From Cohnella rhizosphaerae (lineage in GTDB: Bacteria; Bacillota; Bacilli; Paenibacillales; Paenibacillaceae): a DNA stretch of 64,000 nt. Of this stretch, positions 40,320 to 49,056 are shown in pieces; positions within the stretch are counted from its first letter, which is position 1; the number at the start of each line of letters is the position of its first letter. The translations under genes and the position numbers were made by a program. The stretch is from positions 1 to 64,000 of the forward strand of contig NZ_JAPDIA010000003.1 in assembly GCF_029525575.1 (NCBI RefSeq). Direction: 5' to 3'. The notes under the pieces were generated by a model. It was not told the DNA's origin. It saw nothing but the letters and a program-made list of their open reading frames with translations, and did no database searches.

Positions 40320-41951
40320 TCATTTTACGATAATTTGGCCGGTCATGAACGCTTTGTGCGGCTGGCAGTAATAATCGTACGTACCGGGCTTATCCAGCTT
40401 GATCGTATACGACTCGCCTTTGGCGAGCAGCGGACCTGCGAAGCTGCCGTCCACCGCCACCGCGTTGTGCTTCATATCGTCGAAGTTCGTGAAAATGATC
40501 GTCGATCCGGCTTCGACCGTAAGCGGACCGGAACCGAACGAATAGTCCTTGATGTCGATACGGTACGTCTTGCCGGTCTGCTCGGCAGGCGTCGCAGGCG
40601 CCGTTTGCCCTGCGGTCGTGCCCGAGAACTTGGCGGGATCCACCGTGAACCAGACTTGGTTGATATTCTGGCCGGCTGCATCTCCATGCTTCGTGTCCTT
40701 CACGAAATAATAAAGCGCGTAGCCTTTGAAAGCCGCCTGCTTGCTGCCGTCCGGACGGGTGATCGTGCCGAAGTCCGCCGCGTTCAAGGTCGACGGCACG
40801 TTGCCGGCAGTCGCATCGTAAGCCGGCCAGTTCGCCAGGCAGCTCTCCGTGCAGGCGCTGGACTGCGGGATATCTTTGTCGAAATAGTAGAGCGTGCGTC
40901 CCTCGCTGTCGGTCAGGTAGCCGCCCAGTTCCGCGCTCTTGCCGATCATGACGCGATAGTCCGGCTTCGCCTCGAACCAAACGCCCCCGACGCCCTCGCC
41001 CAGCGTGTCCCCCGCTTTGACGTCCTTGACGAACCGATAAAGCGGCCAGCCTTTGTACATCCACTGTTTAACGCCGTTCGCATGCGTGACGACCGTGAAG
41101 TCCGCCGGGTCCAGGCCGGCCGGAATCCGCAGCTCGTCTGCGGTTAATATCGGCCAGTTGGCAAGGCACTGACCCTGGCAAGCGTCCAGGTTCGCCGCGT
41201 CATTCGAAAAATAGTACAGCGTAAAGCCTTTGGCGTCCGCCAGATAAGCGTCGCCGGCGACATCGCGCCGCAGCGAGATACGCTCGCCGGCAGGCAGCGT
41301 CGCCGTTGCGGGAAGAACGCCTTCCGTCCGAAGCATGTCGAAGAGCGAGTGCCCCATCGCGGTCGACGCCGACAGCGATTCGACCAGCGCGGCAGCCATA
41401 TGCGCATTCGTAAGGGCCGGCGTGCCCGCGATCGAGGTCAATCCCTTGCCGGACGCGAACGCTTCCGTATCTTTGTAGGCGAAATCCGCGTTCGAACGGT
41501 AGCCCAGCGTCTCGAGCAGCACCTTGTACAGCTGCTGCGAGCTAACGGACGCGAGCGGGTTGAAGCGGTTCGCGCCTTCGCCCGTCCAGCCGTATTCGGG
41601 ATGGTCGTGCAGGAAGGCGAGGATCGGCCGGTTGCTCGCGCCGGCGAGATTGGCGTCGGCAAAGCTGCCGGCGCCTTCGTAAGCTTTGGCCGCTTCAAGC
41701 TTCCCTTGCAGTCTCAGCGAGATGATGGCCGCTTGAATGCGCGTCGTGCCTTTGGCCAGGTATTCGGCCGAGACGCCGCCGCCGTCGCCGATCAGCAAGC
41801 CGAGCCCCGCTGCCGTCTGTCCGTCCGTCTTGACCGCCGCGCCGCCGGGCTGGACCGTCGGGACCGAAGGCTCGTCCGCCGATGCCAGCGAGGGAATCAG
41901 CAGGGACGCGCACATGGCGAGCGTTGCAACGGTTTTTACGAATCCGTTCAT
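40320..41951 (-). CDS. Secreted multidomain protein: SLH-like region, two PF03640-type repeats, C-terminal cupredoxin
   Basis: 543 residues. Signal peptide at 1-25 (cut near LASA-DE). Residues ~45-210 resemble S-layer-homology repeats (AEYLAKGTTRIQAAIISLRL, NRFNPLASVSSQQLYKVLLETLGY). Two copies of the secreted repeat of unknown function (COG4315/PF03640 type) follow at ~233-330 and ~340-440, each with LYYF, a Cys-Cys pair (C258/C262, C367/C371) and CLANWP. The C-terminal cupredoxin (~460-543) has type-1 copper ligands His495, Cys529, His532 and Met536. ATG 41951 follows AAGGAGAT. The fusion suggests extracellular electron transfer or copper handling at the wall. Confidence 0.88.
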   Translation of the reverse strand: MNGFVKTVATLAMCASLLIPSLASADEPSVPTVQPGGAAVKTDGQTAAGLGLLIGDGGGVSAEYLAKGTTRIQAAIISLRLQGKLEAAKAYEGAGSFADANLAGASNRPILAFLHDHPEYGWTGEGANRFNPLASVSSQQLYKVLLETLGYRSNADFAYKDTEAFASGKGLTSIAGTPALTNAHMAAALVESLSASTAMGHSLFDMLRTEGVLPATATLPAGERISLRRDVAGDAYLADAKGFTLYYFSNDAANLDACQGQCLANWPILTADELRIPAGLDPADFTVVTHANGVKQWMYKGWPLYRFVKDVKAGDTLGEGVGGVWFEAKPDYRVMIGKSAELGGYLTDSEGRTLYYFDKDIPQSSACTESCLANWPAYDATAGNVPSTLNAADFGTITRPDGSKQAAFKGYALYYFVKDTKHGDAAGQNINQVWFTVDPAKFSGTTAGQTAPATPAEQTGKTYRIDIKDYSFGSGPLTVEAGSTIIFTNFDDMKHNAVAVDGSFAGPLLAKGESYTIKLDKPGTYDYYCQPHKAFMTGQIIVK

Positions 41952-42257
41952 TTTAACCATCTCCTTCTCCATCGTTCCGGTTATGTATGAGGTAACGAAC
42001 GGAAGGCGGAGGCGGTTCGAACGAAATGTAAAACAAGCGAAAGTCTTTTGACCGACGCTAATCATATTTTCACAGAGAAAATAAAATGCGAACATTCGCC
42101 AAAAATCGACATCATCATTCAATTTCCCGTTTTGTCTTCATTAAGGCCCCAATTAAGTATTAGAGCAATCAAAATGTCATATAATATTCCATTAATCATA
42201 GCGAATTTCATTAAATATATTACATATGAATCACATTTACCAGAAAATTTTATTTTA

Positions 42258-42274
42258 TGTAAATTATATTGACA
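42258..42274 (+). promoter_or_regulatory. GlnR/TnrA-type operator overlapping the urt -35 box
   Basis: TGTAAATTATATTGACA is an exact match to the GlnR/TnrA consensus TGTNA-N7-TNACA. It shares bases with the -35 element at 42269. A weaker copy (TGTCA-N7-TTCCA, one mismatch) lies at 42175-42191, 83 bp upstream. Confidence 0.75.
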
Positions 42275-42298
42275 CCAAATTTAATACGACTCTATAAT
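42269..42298 (+). promoter_or_regulatory. Sigma-A promoter of the urt operon
   Basis: Consensus TTGACA at 42269-42274, an 18-bp spacer, consensus TATAAT at 42293-42298. The rest of the divergent region 41952-42376 is AT-rich and contains no gene. On the minus strand GAACC near 42022 and CGTTA near 41998 could be an ECF-type promoter for the cupredoxin genes (weak). Confidence 0.8.
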
Positions 42299-42305
42299 AT
42301 GAATC

Positions 42306-42347
42306 GCGAACGGTAATTAAAAAAAAATTACCGAACGTTCGTTTTTT
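42306..42347 (+). promoter_or_regulatory. Terminator-like hairpin in the urtA leader
   Basis: CGAACG-GTAATT, a seven-A loop, AATTAC-CGAA-CGTTCG, then six T residues. It lies directly after the predicted transcription start, so it could attenuate the operon. Confidence 0.55.
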
Positions 42348-42376
42348 AAACATATACATGAAAAGGGAGTGGGTTC

Positions 42377-43647
42377 ATGAAAAAAAACGAAATGGTTTAA
42401 AAGCGCGGGTATCGCGGTATCCTTAAGCCTTGCGCTGGCCGGGTGCGGAAATAACGACAAGGAGAGTGCATCGTCGGCGCCGGCCTCGTCGAGCGCGGCC
42501 TCTTCGTCCGCCGCCAGCGGCGGAGATACCGTCAAAGTCGGCATTCTGCACTCGCTCAGCGGCACGATGTCGATCAGCGAGGTGACGGTCAAAAACTCGG
42601 AGTCGATGGCGATCGACGAGATTAACGCCAAAGGGGGGCGTATTAGGGAAAAAAATCGAGCCGATCGTGGAAGACGGCGCGTCGGATTGGCCGACCTTCG
42701 CCGAAAAGGCGCGCAAGCTGCTGTCCGAGGACAAGGTCGCGACCGTCTTCGGCGGGTGGACGTCGGCAAGCCGCAAGGCGATGCTGCCCGTATTCGAAGA
42801 GCTGAACGGCCTGTTGTGGTACCCCGTTCAGTACGAAGGACTTGAATCTTCGCCCAACATCTTTTACACGGGCGCCACGACGAACCAGCAGATCGTGCCT
42901 TCGGTCGATTATTTGCTGGAGCAGGGCAAGAAGAAATTTTTCCTCCTCGGTTCGGACTACGTTTTCCCCCGCACGGCCAACAAGATCATCAAAGCGCAGC
43001 TCGCCGCCAAAGGCGGAGAGACCGTCGCGGAAGAATACACGCCTCTCGGACATACGGACTATACGACGATCATCGCGAAGATTAAGGAAGCCAAGCCGGA
43101 CGTCGTGTACAACACGCTGAACGGAGACAGCAACGTCGCCTTCTTCAAGCAGCTGAAGGATGCCAACATCGCCGCATCGGATCTGACGACGCTGTCCGTC
43201 AGCATCGCGGAAGAAGAAGTCAAAGGCATCGGTCCCGACTTCCTGGCCGGCCATCTCGTCGCCTGGAACTACTATCAGACGACCGACACGCCGGAGAACA
43301 AGACGTTCGTCGAGAACTTCAAGGCGAAGTACGGCGCGGACAGCGTGACGAGCGATCCGATGGAGGCGGGCTATACGGCCGTCTACCTGTGGGCGGCGGC
43401 GGTCGAGAAGGCAGGCTCCTTCGACGTCGACAAGGTCAAGGAAGCCGCGAAGGGCATCGAATGGAACGCGCCCGAGGGCAAGGTGACCATCGACGGCGAC
43501 AATCAGCATATCTACAAGACGGTTCGCATCGGCGAGATTCAGCCGGACGGCATGATCAAGGAGCTGTGGAACTCCGGCAGTCCGGTGAAGCCCGATCCGT
43601 ATCTCAAGGGCTATGATTGGGCCAAAGATCTAAGCGCCGGTTCGTAA
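42377..43647 (+). CDS. urtA: Urea ABC transporter substrate-binding lipoprotein UrtA (frame broken twice)
   Basis: Restored length 422 residues. A lipobox LAGC ends the signal peptide, a Ser/Ala linker follows, and the rest is a type-1 periplasmic-binding fold of the amide/urea class ([15 protein letters not shown].., [32 protein letters not shown]-like [11 protein letters not shown]). Two breaks are seen: the A8 run at 42380-42387 just after ATG (A7 gives [16 protein letters not shown]) and the G6 run at 42633-42638 (G5 gives [19 protein letters not shown]). It captures urea for UrtBCDE. Confidence 0.92.
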
Positions 43648-43758
43648 CGGCATCTCCCGCATCGGAGGCGCCTAACGCGACGGAGCGGCGCCCGGAGACG
43701 AATGGATGTCCCGGGCGACCGCCCCGCTGCCTTCAATACAAGGAGGGAGCGATTTTTC

Positions 43759-44664
43759 TTGGCGATGTGGATCACCCAGTTGTTCAACGGGTTAAGCGTG
43801 AGCTCCATTCTCTTGCTGATCGCGCTCGGACTCTCCGTCACCTTCGGATTGATGGGCGTCATCAATATGGCGCACGGCGAGTTCATCATGATCGGCAGCT
43901 ACGCGGCGTATTTGACGCAGAACGCCTTCAAGGAACTGCTGCCCGGGCGCATGTTCGACGCGTACTTCCCCGTCGCGCTCGCCGCCAGCTTCCTCGTCGC
44001 CTTCGCGATCGGTTATCTGCTCGAGCTGCTGCTGATCCGTCATCTGTACGGCCGCCCGCTGGACAGTCTGCTGGCGACATGGGGCGTCGGACTCGTCCTG
44101 CAGCAGATCGCCCGCTCTATCTTCGGGGCGCCTAACGTCGCCGTGAACAGCCCTTCCTGGCTGAACGGCGGACTGCATGTGATGGACGGCATAGACCTGC
44201 CCTACAAGCGGCTGTTCATCCTCGCGCTGGTGGCGGTCTGTCTGGCGGCGATGTATCTGTATATCAATCGCAGCCATTCGGGCAGGCGCATGCGGGCGGT
44301 GATGCAAAATCGGGAGATGGCCGCTTGCCTCGGCATCTCGACGCGCCGGGTCGACGGGATGACGTTCGCGATCGGCTCGGGCATCGCCGGCATCGCCGGC
44401 TGCGCGCTGACGCTGATCGGACCGATCGGGCCGAATATCGGCACGTACTATATCGTCGACGCCTTCATGGTCGTCGTGCTCGGCGGCGTGGGCAAGCTGA
44501 TCGGCACGGTGCTTGGCGCGCTTGGCATCGGCGTCTTTAACACGATGTTCGAATGGTGGTCGACCGCGTCGCTCGGCAAGGTATTCGTCTTCCTGTGCAT
44601 CGTCGCCTTCCTGCAGTGGAAGCCGAAGGGACTGTTCGCCGTTCGCACGCGGCAGCTGGATTGA
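43759..44664 (+). CDS. urtB: Urea ABC transporter permease UrtB
   Basis: About 301 residues, a LivH-type permease with around eight hydrophobic segments ([23 protein letters not shown] near the start, [19 protein letters not shown] near the end, the EAA-like loop). TTG 43759 is preferred because AAGGAGGG lies about 11 bases upstream. An in-frame ATG at 43702 has no ribosome binding site. Follows urtA after 111 bp. Confidence 0.9.
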   Translation: MAMWITQLFNGLSVSSILLLIALGLSVTFGLMGVINMAHGEFIMIGSYAAYLTQNAFKELLPGRMFDAYFPVALAASFLVAFAIGYLLELLLIRHLYGRPLDSLLATWGVGLVLQQIARSIFGAPNVAVNSPSWLNGGLHVMDGIDLPYKRLFILALVAVCLAAMYLYINRSHSGRRMRAVMQNREMAACLGISTRRVDGMTFAIGSGIAGIAGCALTLIGPIGPNIGTYYIVDAFMVVVLGGVGKLIGTVLGALGIGVFNTMFEWWSTASLGKVFVFLCIVAFLQWKPKGLFAVRTRQLD

Positions 44665-44715
44665 CAGGAGGAGGAACGCGACATCCACTTTCCACGCAAA
44701 GAAGGTGAGGCCGTT

Positions 44716-45787
44716 ATGAATGGATTATGGTCGGATCGCAAACGTCTATGGCTGCTGCTCGCCTATGCCGGCGCATCGGCTGCGTTGTTTGCCGCACCGC
44801 TCTATTTAAGCGATTTTCGCTTGAATTTGCTCGCCAAGTTTTTGGCCTTCGCGATCGTGGCGCTCGGCCTGGACCTGCTGTGGGGCTATACGGGCGTACT
44901 GAGCCTCGGGCACGGCGTCTTCTTCGGACTCGGCGCCTATGCGATGGGCATGCATCTGAAGCTCAATGCGAGCGGCGGCAAGCTGCCGGACTTCATGGAT
45001 TGGAGCGGGCTGACGCGTCTGCCATGGTTCTGGCAGCCGTTCAAGTCTTTCCCCGCGGCGGTGCTGCTCGGCATTCTCATCCCGGCGCTGCTTGCGCTGT
45101 TCCTCGGCTTCTTCACGTTTCGCAACCGGATCAAGGGCGTCTACTTCACGATTCTGACGCAGGCGCTGGTTATCATCGTGACGACGCTGTTCGTCGGCCA
45201 ACAGGCCTATACCGGCGGGACGAACGGGCTGACCGGGTTCACGAAGCTGCTGGGCAGCCCGCTGCGGTCGGACGGCATGAAAAGCGCGCTGTACCTCGCC
45301 ACGGTCATCGCGCTCATCGCAGCTTATGCGCTCTGCCGCTATCTGACGACGAGCCGGATGGGCAAGGTGCTGCGCGCGATCCGGGACGGAGAGAACCGCG
45401 TGCGCTTCCTCGGCTACGATCCGGCGACGTACCAGATGGCGACGTTCGCCGTGTCCGGCGCGTTGGCTGGGCTTGCGGGCATGCTGTTCGTGCTCCACGT
45501 CGGCATCATCTCGCCGTCGATGATGGGGATCGTGCCGTCCATCGAGATGATCCTGTGGGTCGCGATCGGGGGGACGCGGCACGCTGATCGGCGCCTTGAT
45601 CGGCGCGCTCGCCCTGAACTATGCGAAGAGCGGGTTGTCGGAGGCGTACCCGGAGATCTGGACGATTTTCCTGGGCGCGCTCTTCATCGTCGTGACGGTC
45701 TTCCTGCCCGGAGGCATCGTCGGTTTGATCCGCAAGGGAGCCGGAAGCGTTCGTAAAAAAACGGGGGAGGGGGAATGCGCATCATGA
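44716..45787 (+). CDS. urtC: Urea ABC transporter permease UrtC (frame broken by one extra G)
   Basis: Restored length 356 residues, a LivM-type permease. The [26 protein letters not shown] block and the RVRFLGYD segment are typical. The frame breaks in the G6 run at 45568-45573: with G5 the text reads [26 protein letters not shown], and the rest runs to 45787. The stop overlaps a candidate urtD start. Confidence 0.92.
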
Positions 45788-46560
45788 GCCGGACGTCCAT
45801 CCTGTCCTGCGAGGAAGTAACCGTAGCGTTTGACGGCTTCAAGGCGGTGCAAGGGATGAGCTTGTCGCTCGACCCGGGTGAGCTGCGGTTTTTGATCGGC
45901 CCCAACGGCGCGGGCAAGACGACGATGCTCGACGTCATCTGCGGCAAGGTGAAGCCGGTGTCGGGCTCCGTCTCGTTTCACAGCCGTGCGGGCGTGGTCG
46001 ATATTACGAAGCGCAAAGAGCATAAGATCGCGGAGCTTGGCATCGGGCGCAAGTTCCAGACGCCGTCGATTTTCGCCGGTCTCTCGGTCATGGAAAATCT
46101 GGAGATCGCGATGTCGCAGAACCGAAGCGTATGGGCGACGCTGCGCGCTTCCCTTACGGCGCGGGAGCGGGAGCGCATCGACGAGGAGCTGGCGCTGATC
46201 GGTCTTGGGGACCACCGCCATACGCGGGCGGGGCTGCTGTCTCACGGCCAGAAGCAGTGGCTCGAGATCGGCATGATGCTGATGCAGGAGCCCGAGATTC
46301 TGCTGCTCGACGAGCCGGTGGCCGGCATGACCGACCGGGAGACCGATAAGACGGGCGAGCTGCTGCAGGAGATCGTCAAGCGGCGGACGGTCGTCGTCGT
46401 GGAGCACGACATGGAGTTCGTGCGGAACTTCGCGAGCAAGGTGACGGTGATGCATGAGGGCAGGCTGCTAAAAGACGGCACGATGGACGAGATCCAGCGC
46501 GACGACCGGGTGGCCGAAGTTTATCTGGGCAAAAGGCGGGATGCGCATGCTGTCGGTTGA
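45775..46560 (+). CDS. urtD: Urea ABC transporter ATP-binding protein UrtD
   Basis: About 261 residues, a LivG-type ATPase: Walker A GPNGAGKTT, signature LSHGQKQWLEIG, Walker B ILLLDEPVAGM. ATG 45775 and ATG 45784 are both possible; the latter overlaps the urtC stop as ATGA, while the former is nearer the G-rich ribosome binding site. The C-terminus overlaps urtE. Confidence 0.93.
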   Translation: MRIMSRTSILSCEEVTVAFDGFKAVQGMSLSLDPGELRFLIGPNGAGKTTMLDVICGKVKPVSGSVSFHSRAGVVDITKRKEHKIAELGIGRKFQTPSIFAGLSVMENLEIAMSQNRSVWATLRASLTARERERIDEELALIGLGDHRHTRAGLLSHGQKQWLEIGMMLMQEPEILLLDEPVAGMTDRETDKTGELLQEIVKRRTVVVVEHDMEFVRNFASKVTVMHEGRLLKDGTMDEIQRDDRVAEVYLGKRRDAHAVG

Positions 46561-47255
46561 GGCGCTTGAGGCGGGCTATGGAGAGAGCGTCATCCTGCGC
46601 GACGTCAGCCTGAAGGTGGAGCCCGGCCAGGTGGTTTGCCTGATGGGCCGCAACGGCGTGGGCAAGTCGACGCTTGCCAAGAGCATTATGGGCGTTCTGA
46701 AGGCAAGAAGGGGCAGTATTTCCTTCAAGGGGAGGAACATTACGCGCGTCGCTTCGGGGGGAGCGGGCCAGATCGGGCATCGGCTACGTCCCGCAGGGCC
46801 GCGAGATATTCGGCCAACTGAGCGTGCTGGACAATCTGCGGATCGGGCTGGAAGCGAGCCGCGATCCGAAGCGGCGAAGAGCGAAGGAGATTCCGCCGGC
46901 GGCGATCGCGAAGTTCCCCGTGCTGCCGTCGATGTACGGACGTCGCGGCGGCGACCTGAGCGGCGGCCAACAGCAGCAGCTCGCTTTTGCCCGCGCGCTC
47001 GCAGCGGAGCCCGAGCTGCTCGTGCTCGACGAGCCGGCGGAGGGCATCCAGCCCTCTATCGTTCAGGCGATCCAGGAGGTCATCCGCGGCATTGCGGACG
47101 AAGGCAAGACGTCGATCCTGCTCATCGAGCAGAGCCTGGACTTCGTGCGCAGCGTCGGCGACGTTTTTTACATTATGGAAAAAGGAACGATCGTCTGGTC
47201 CGGCGGCAGGGAGGAGCTGGACGATCCGGCCGTCATGCGGTACCTGACGATCTAG
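46541..47255 (+). CDS. urtE: Urea ABC transporter ATP-binding protein UrtE (frame broken by one extra G)
   Basis: Restored length 237 residues, a LivF-type ATPase: Walker A GRNGVGKST, GGDLSGGQQQQLAFARAL signature, Walker B LLVLDEPAEGIQPS. The frame breaks in the G6 run at 46756-46761: with G5 it reads VASGERARSGIGYVPQGREIFG. Without correction, the upstream frame happens to run on into the nickel permease, a false fusion. Confidence 0.93.
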
Positions 47256-47272
47256 AGAGAGGAGGCGGACGA

Positions 47273-48271
47273 ATGGCGCCGCGCGGCCCCGTCTATTGGC
47301 GGATCGTAATTCTGCTTCACGTGCTTGGCATTTTCGGACTGATCTATGCATCGCTTCGGGAATCCGCCTTCTGGGGGCTTGGCCTGTTGGCTTATTCCTT
47401 CGGCCTTCGGCACGCGTTCGACGCGGATCATATCGCCGCCATCGACAACGCCGTCCGCAAGCTCGTATCGGCGCGCTCGGATTCGAACGGCGTCGGCTTG
47501 TACTTTTCGCTCGGACATTCCTCCGTCGTCCTGCTGATGGTGCTCGCCATCGGTCTCGCGGCGGATACTTACATTTTTGAAAATGCCGCGCTGCGCGAGT
47601 TGGGCGCATTGATCGGGACGTCGGTCTCGGGCGTGTTTCTGGTTGCCATCGGAATCATTAATCTTGTCGTCTTGTTCAAGGCGCTATCTGCCGCGCGTCG
47701 GTCCGGATGGCGCGCCGCCGACCCTGCGCCGCGTCCGTCGGGACCGCTCGCCGCGCTGCTGCGCCCGGTGCTGCGGCTCGTCAGCCGCAGCTGGCATATG
47801 TACCCGCTGGGCTTCCTGTTCGGGCTCGGGTTCGACACCGCCACCGAGATCGGCCTGCTGGCGCTGTCGGCGGGCGCCGCCGGACAATCGGCTTCGCTGA
47901 TCGGCATTTTGTCGCTGCCCCTTCTTTTTGCCTCGGGCATGACGCTGCTGGACACGCTCGACGGCGTGCTGATGAGCCGCGCCTATCGCTGGTCGTCCGT
48001 CACGCCGGGCAAGCGGTTCGCCTACAACCTTGTCGTGACGGGCATCTCGGTCGTGTCCGCCTTGTTCGTCGGCTGCCTGCAGCTGTCGCATTTGCTTGAA
48101 GGCCGACTCCCGCAGGCGTGGCTGTCCTGGACCGACCGGATCGACTTCGTTTATCTCGGATACGGCTTGGTGGGCCTTTTCGCAGCGACATGGATCGGCT
48201 TCGCAATCGCCAGGAGAGGAATGAGAAGCAAGCCATGCAGTGGACGGAGCGTGAAAAAGAAAAGCTGTTGA
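47273..48271 (+). CDS. Nickel/cobalt transporter of the NiCoT family
   Basis: A 332-residue permease with about eight membrane segments. The metal-selecting motif [14 protein letters not shown] (~44-57) and the further family signatures [12 protein letters not shown] and [13 protein letters not shown] are intact. Placed between a urea transporter and urease, it almost certainly supplies nickel for the enzyme. ATG 47273 follows GGAGGC. Its 3' end overlaps ureA by 37 bp in another frame. Confidence 0.93.
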   Translation: MAPRGPVYWRIVILLHVLGIFGLIYASLRESAFWGLGLLAYSFGLRHAFDADHIAAIDNAVRKLVSARSDSNGVGLYFSLGHSSVVLLMVLAIGLAADTYIFENAALRELGALIGTSVSGVFLVAIGIINLVVLFKALSAARRSGWRAADPAPRPSGPLAALLRPVLRLVSRSWHMYPLGFLFGLGFDTATEIGLLALSAGAAGQSASLIGILSLPLLFASGMTLLDTLDGVLMSRAYRWSSVTPGKRFAYNLVVTGISVVSALFVGCLQLSHLLEGRLPQAWLSWTDRIDFVYLGYGLVGLFAATWIGFAIARRGMRSKPCSGRSVKKKSC

Positions 48272-48537
48272 TCACGGTGGCCGCCAATCTGGCGAGAGAC
48301 CGGATGAAACGGGGCGTGAAGCTCAACTACCCGGAGAGCGTCGCCCTGATCACTTCGGAGATCATGGAGGGTGCGCGCGACGGGCGGAGCGTGGCCGAGC
48401 TCATGGCCTACGGGCGGCAGATTCTGACTGCCGGGCAGGTCATGGAGGGCATTCCGCAGATGATCCACGAGGTTCAGGTCGAGGCGACCTTTCCTGACGG
48501 GACGAAGCTGGTGACCGTGCATCAGCCGATTGGCTGA
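48235..48537 (+). CDS. ureA: Urease gamma subunit
   Basis: A 100-residue UreA, of standard length. Conserved text includes [29 protein letters not shown] and [37 protein letters not shown]. Start ATG 48235 lies inside the 3' end of the nickel permease gene. Confidence 0.97.
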   Translation: MQWTEREKEKLLITVAANLARDRMKRGVKLNYPESVALITSEIMEGARDGRSVAELMAYGRQILTAGQVMEGIPQMIHEVQVEATFPDGTKLVTVHQPIG

Positions 48538-48548
48538 CGGCTTGGGGG

Positions 48549-48650
48549 GATCGGCTGATCGGCTGATCGGCTGATCGGCTGATTGGCGGATTGGCGGTTG
48601 ACGGATTGACGGGTCGGCGGGTTGGCGGGTTGGCCGATCGGATGGCGGTC
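48549..48650 (+). repeat. 8-bp minisatellite between ureA and ureB
   Basis: Four exact copies of GATCGGCT are followed by about seven decaying copies (GATTGGCG, GATTGACG, GGTTGGCG and similar). The 150-bp gap is unusual in an operon whose other genes overlap or nearly touch. Confidence 0.85.
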
Positions 48651-48687
48651 AATCGGATTCTGGCATTTCAAATGAGGTGAAGACGGG

Positions 48688-49056
48688 ATGATACCGGGCG
48701 AATATCGCATACGCGCAGGAGACATCGAGCTGAACGAAGGGCGCAGACAGGTCGAGCTGCTGGTAGCCAACCTGGGCGACCGTCCCGTTCAGATCGGCTC
48801 GCACTATCCCTTTTTTGAGGTCAACAGGGAGCTTCGCTTCGATCGGGCGCAGGCGTTCGGCATGCGACTGGATATTCCCGCGGGCACCGCGGCGCGCTTC
48901 GAGCCGGGCGAGGAGAAGCCGGTCAGGCTGGTCGCGCTTGGCGGCGCAAGGCTGGTCTACGGGCTGAACGGCTTGACCGAGGGCCTCGCGGCGGATGGAC
49001 CGCTGCCCGAGGAGACGGTCCGGCGGCTTGCGGAGTGGGGGAAGGCGAATGGCTAG
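48688..49056 (+). CDS. ureB: Urease beta subunit
   Basis: A 122-residue Ure[39 protein letters not shown] and [18 protein letters not shown] are conserved. It overlaps ureC by eight bases. Confidence 0.97.
   Translation: MIPGEYRIRAGDIELNEGRRQVELLVANLGDRPVQIGSHYPFFEVNRELRFDRAQAFGMRLDIPAGTAARFEPGEEKPVRLVALGGARLVYGLNGLTEGLAADGPLPEETVRRLAEWGKANG

Noticed and set aside
40320-42122. Longer 600-residue start for the cupredoxin fusion protein
   Set aside because: The extra residues precede a standard signal peptide at 41951, which has AAGGAGAT upstream.
46541-48271. A single 576-residue fusion of an ABC ATPase and a nickel permease
   Set aside because: Arises from the extra G at 46756-46761; corrected, urtE ends at 47255 and the permease starts at 47273 with its own ribosome binding site.
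48995-49048. N-terminal extension of UreC
   Set aside because: Family members start near [19 protein letters not shown]; the extension is the ureB 3' end read in another frame.
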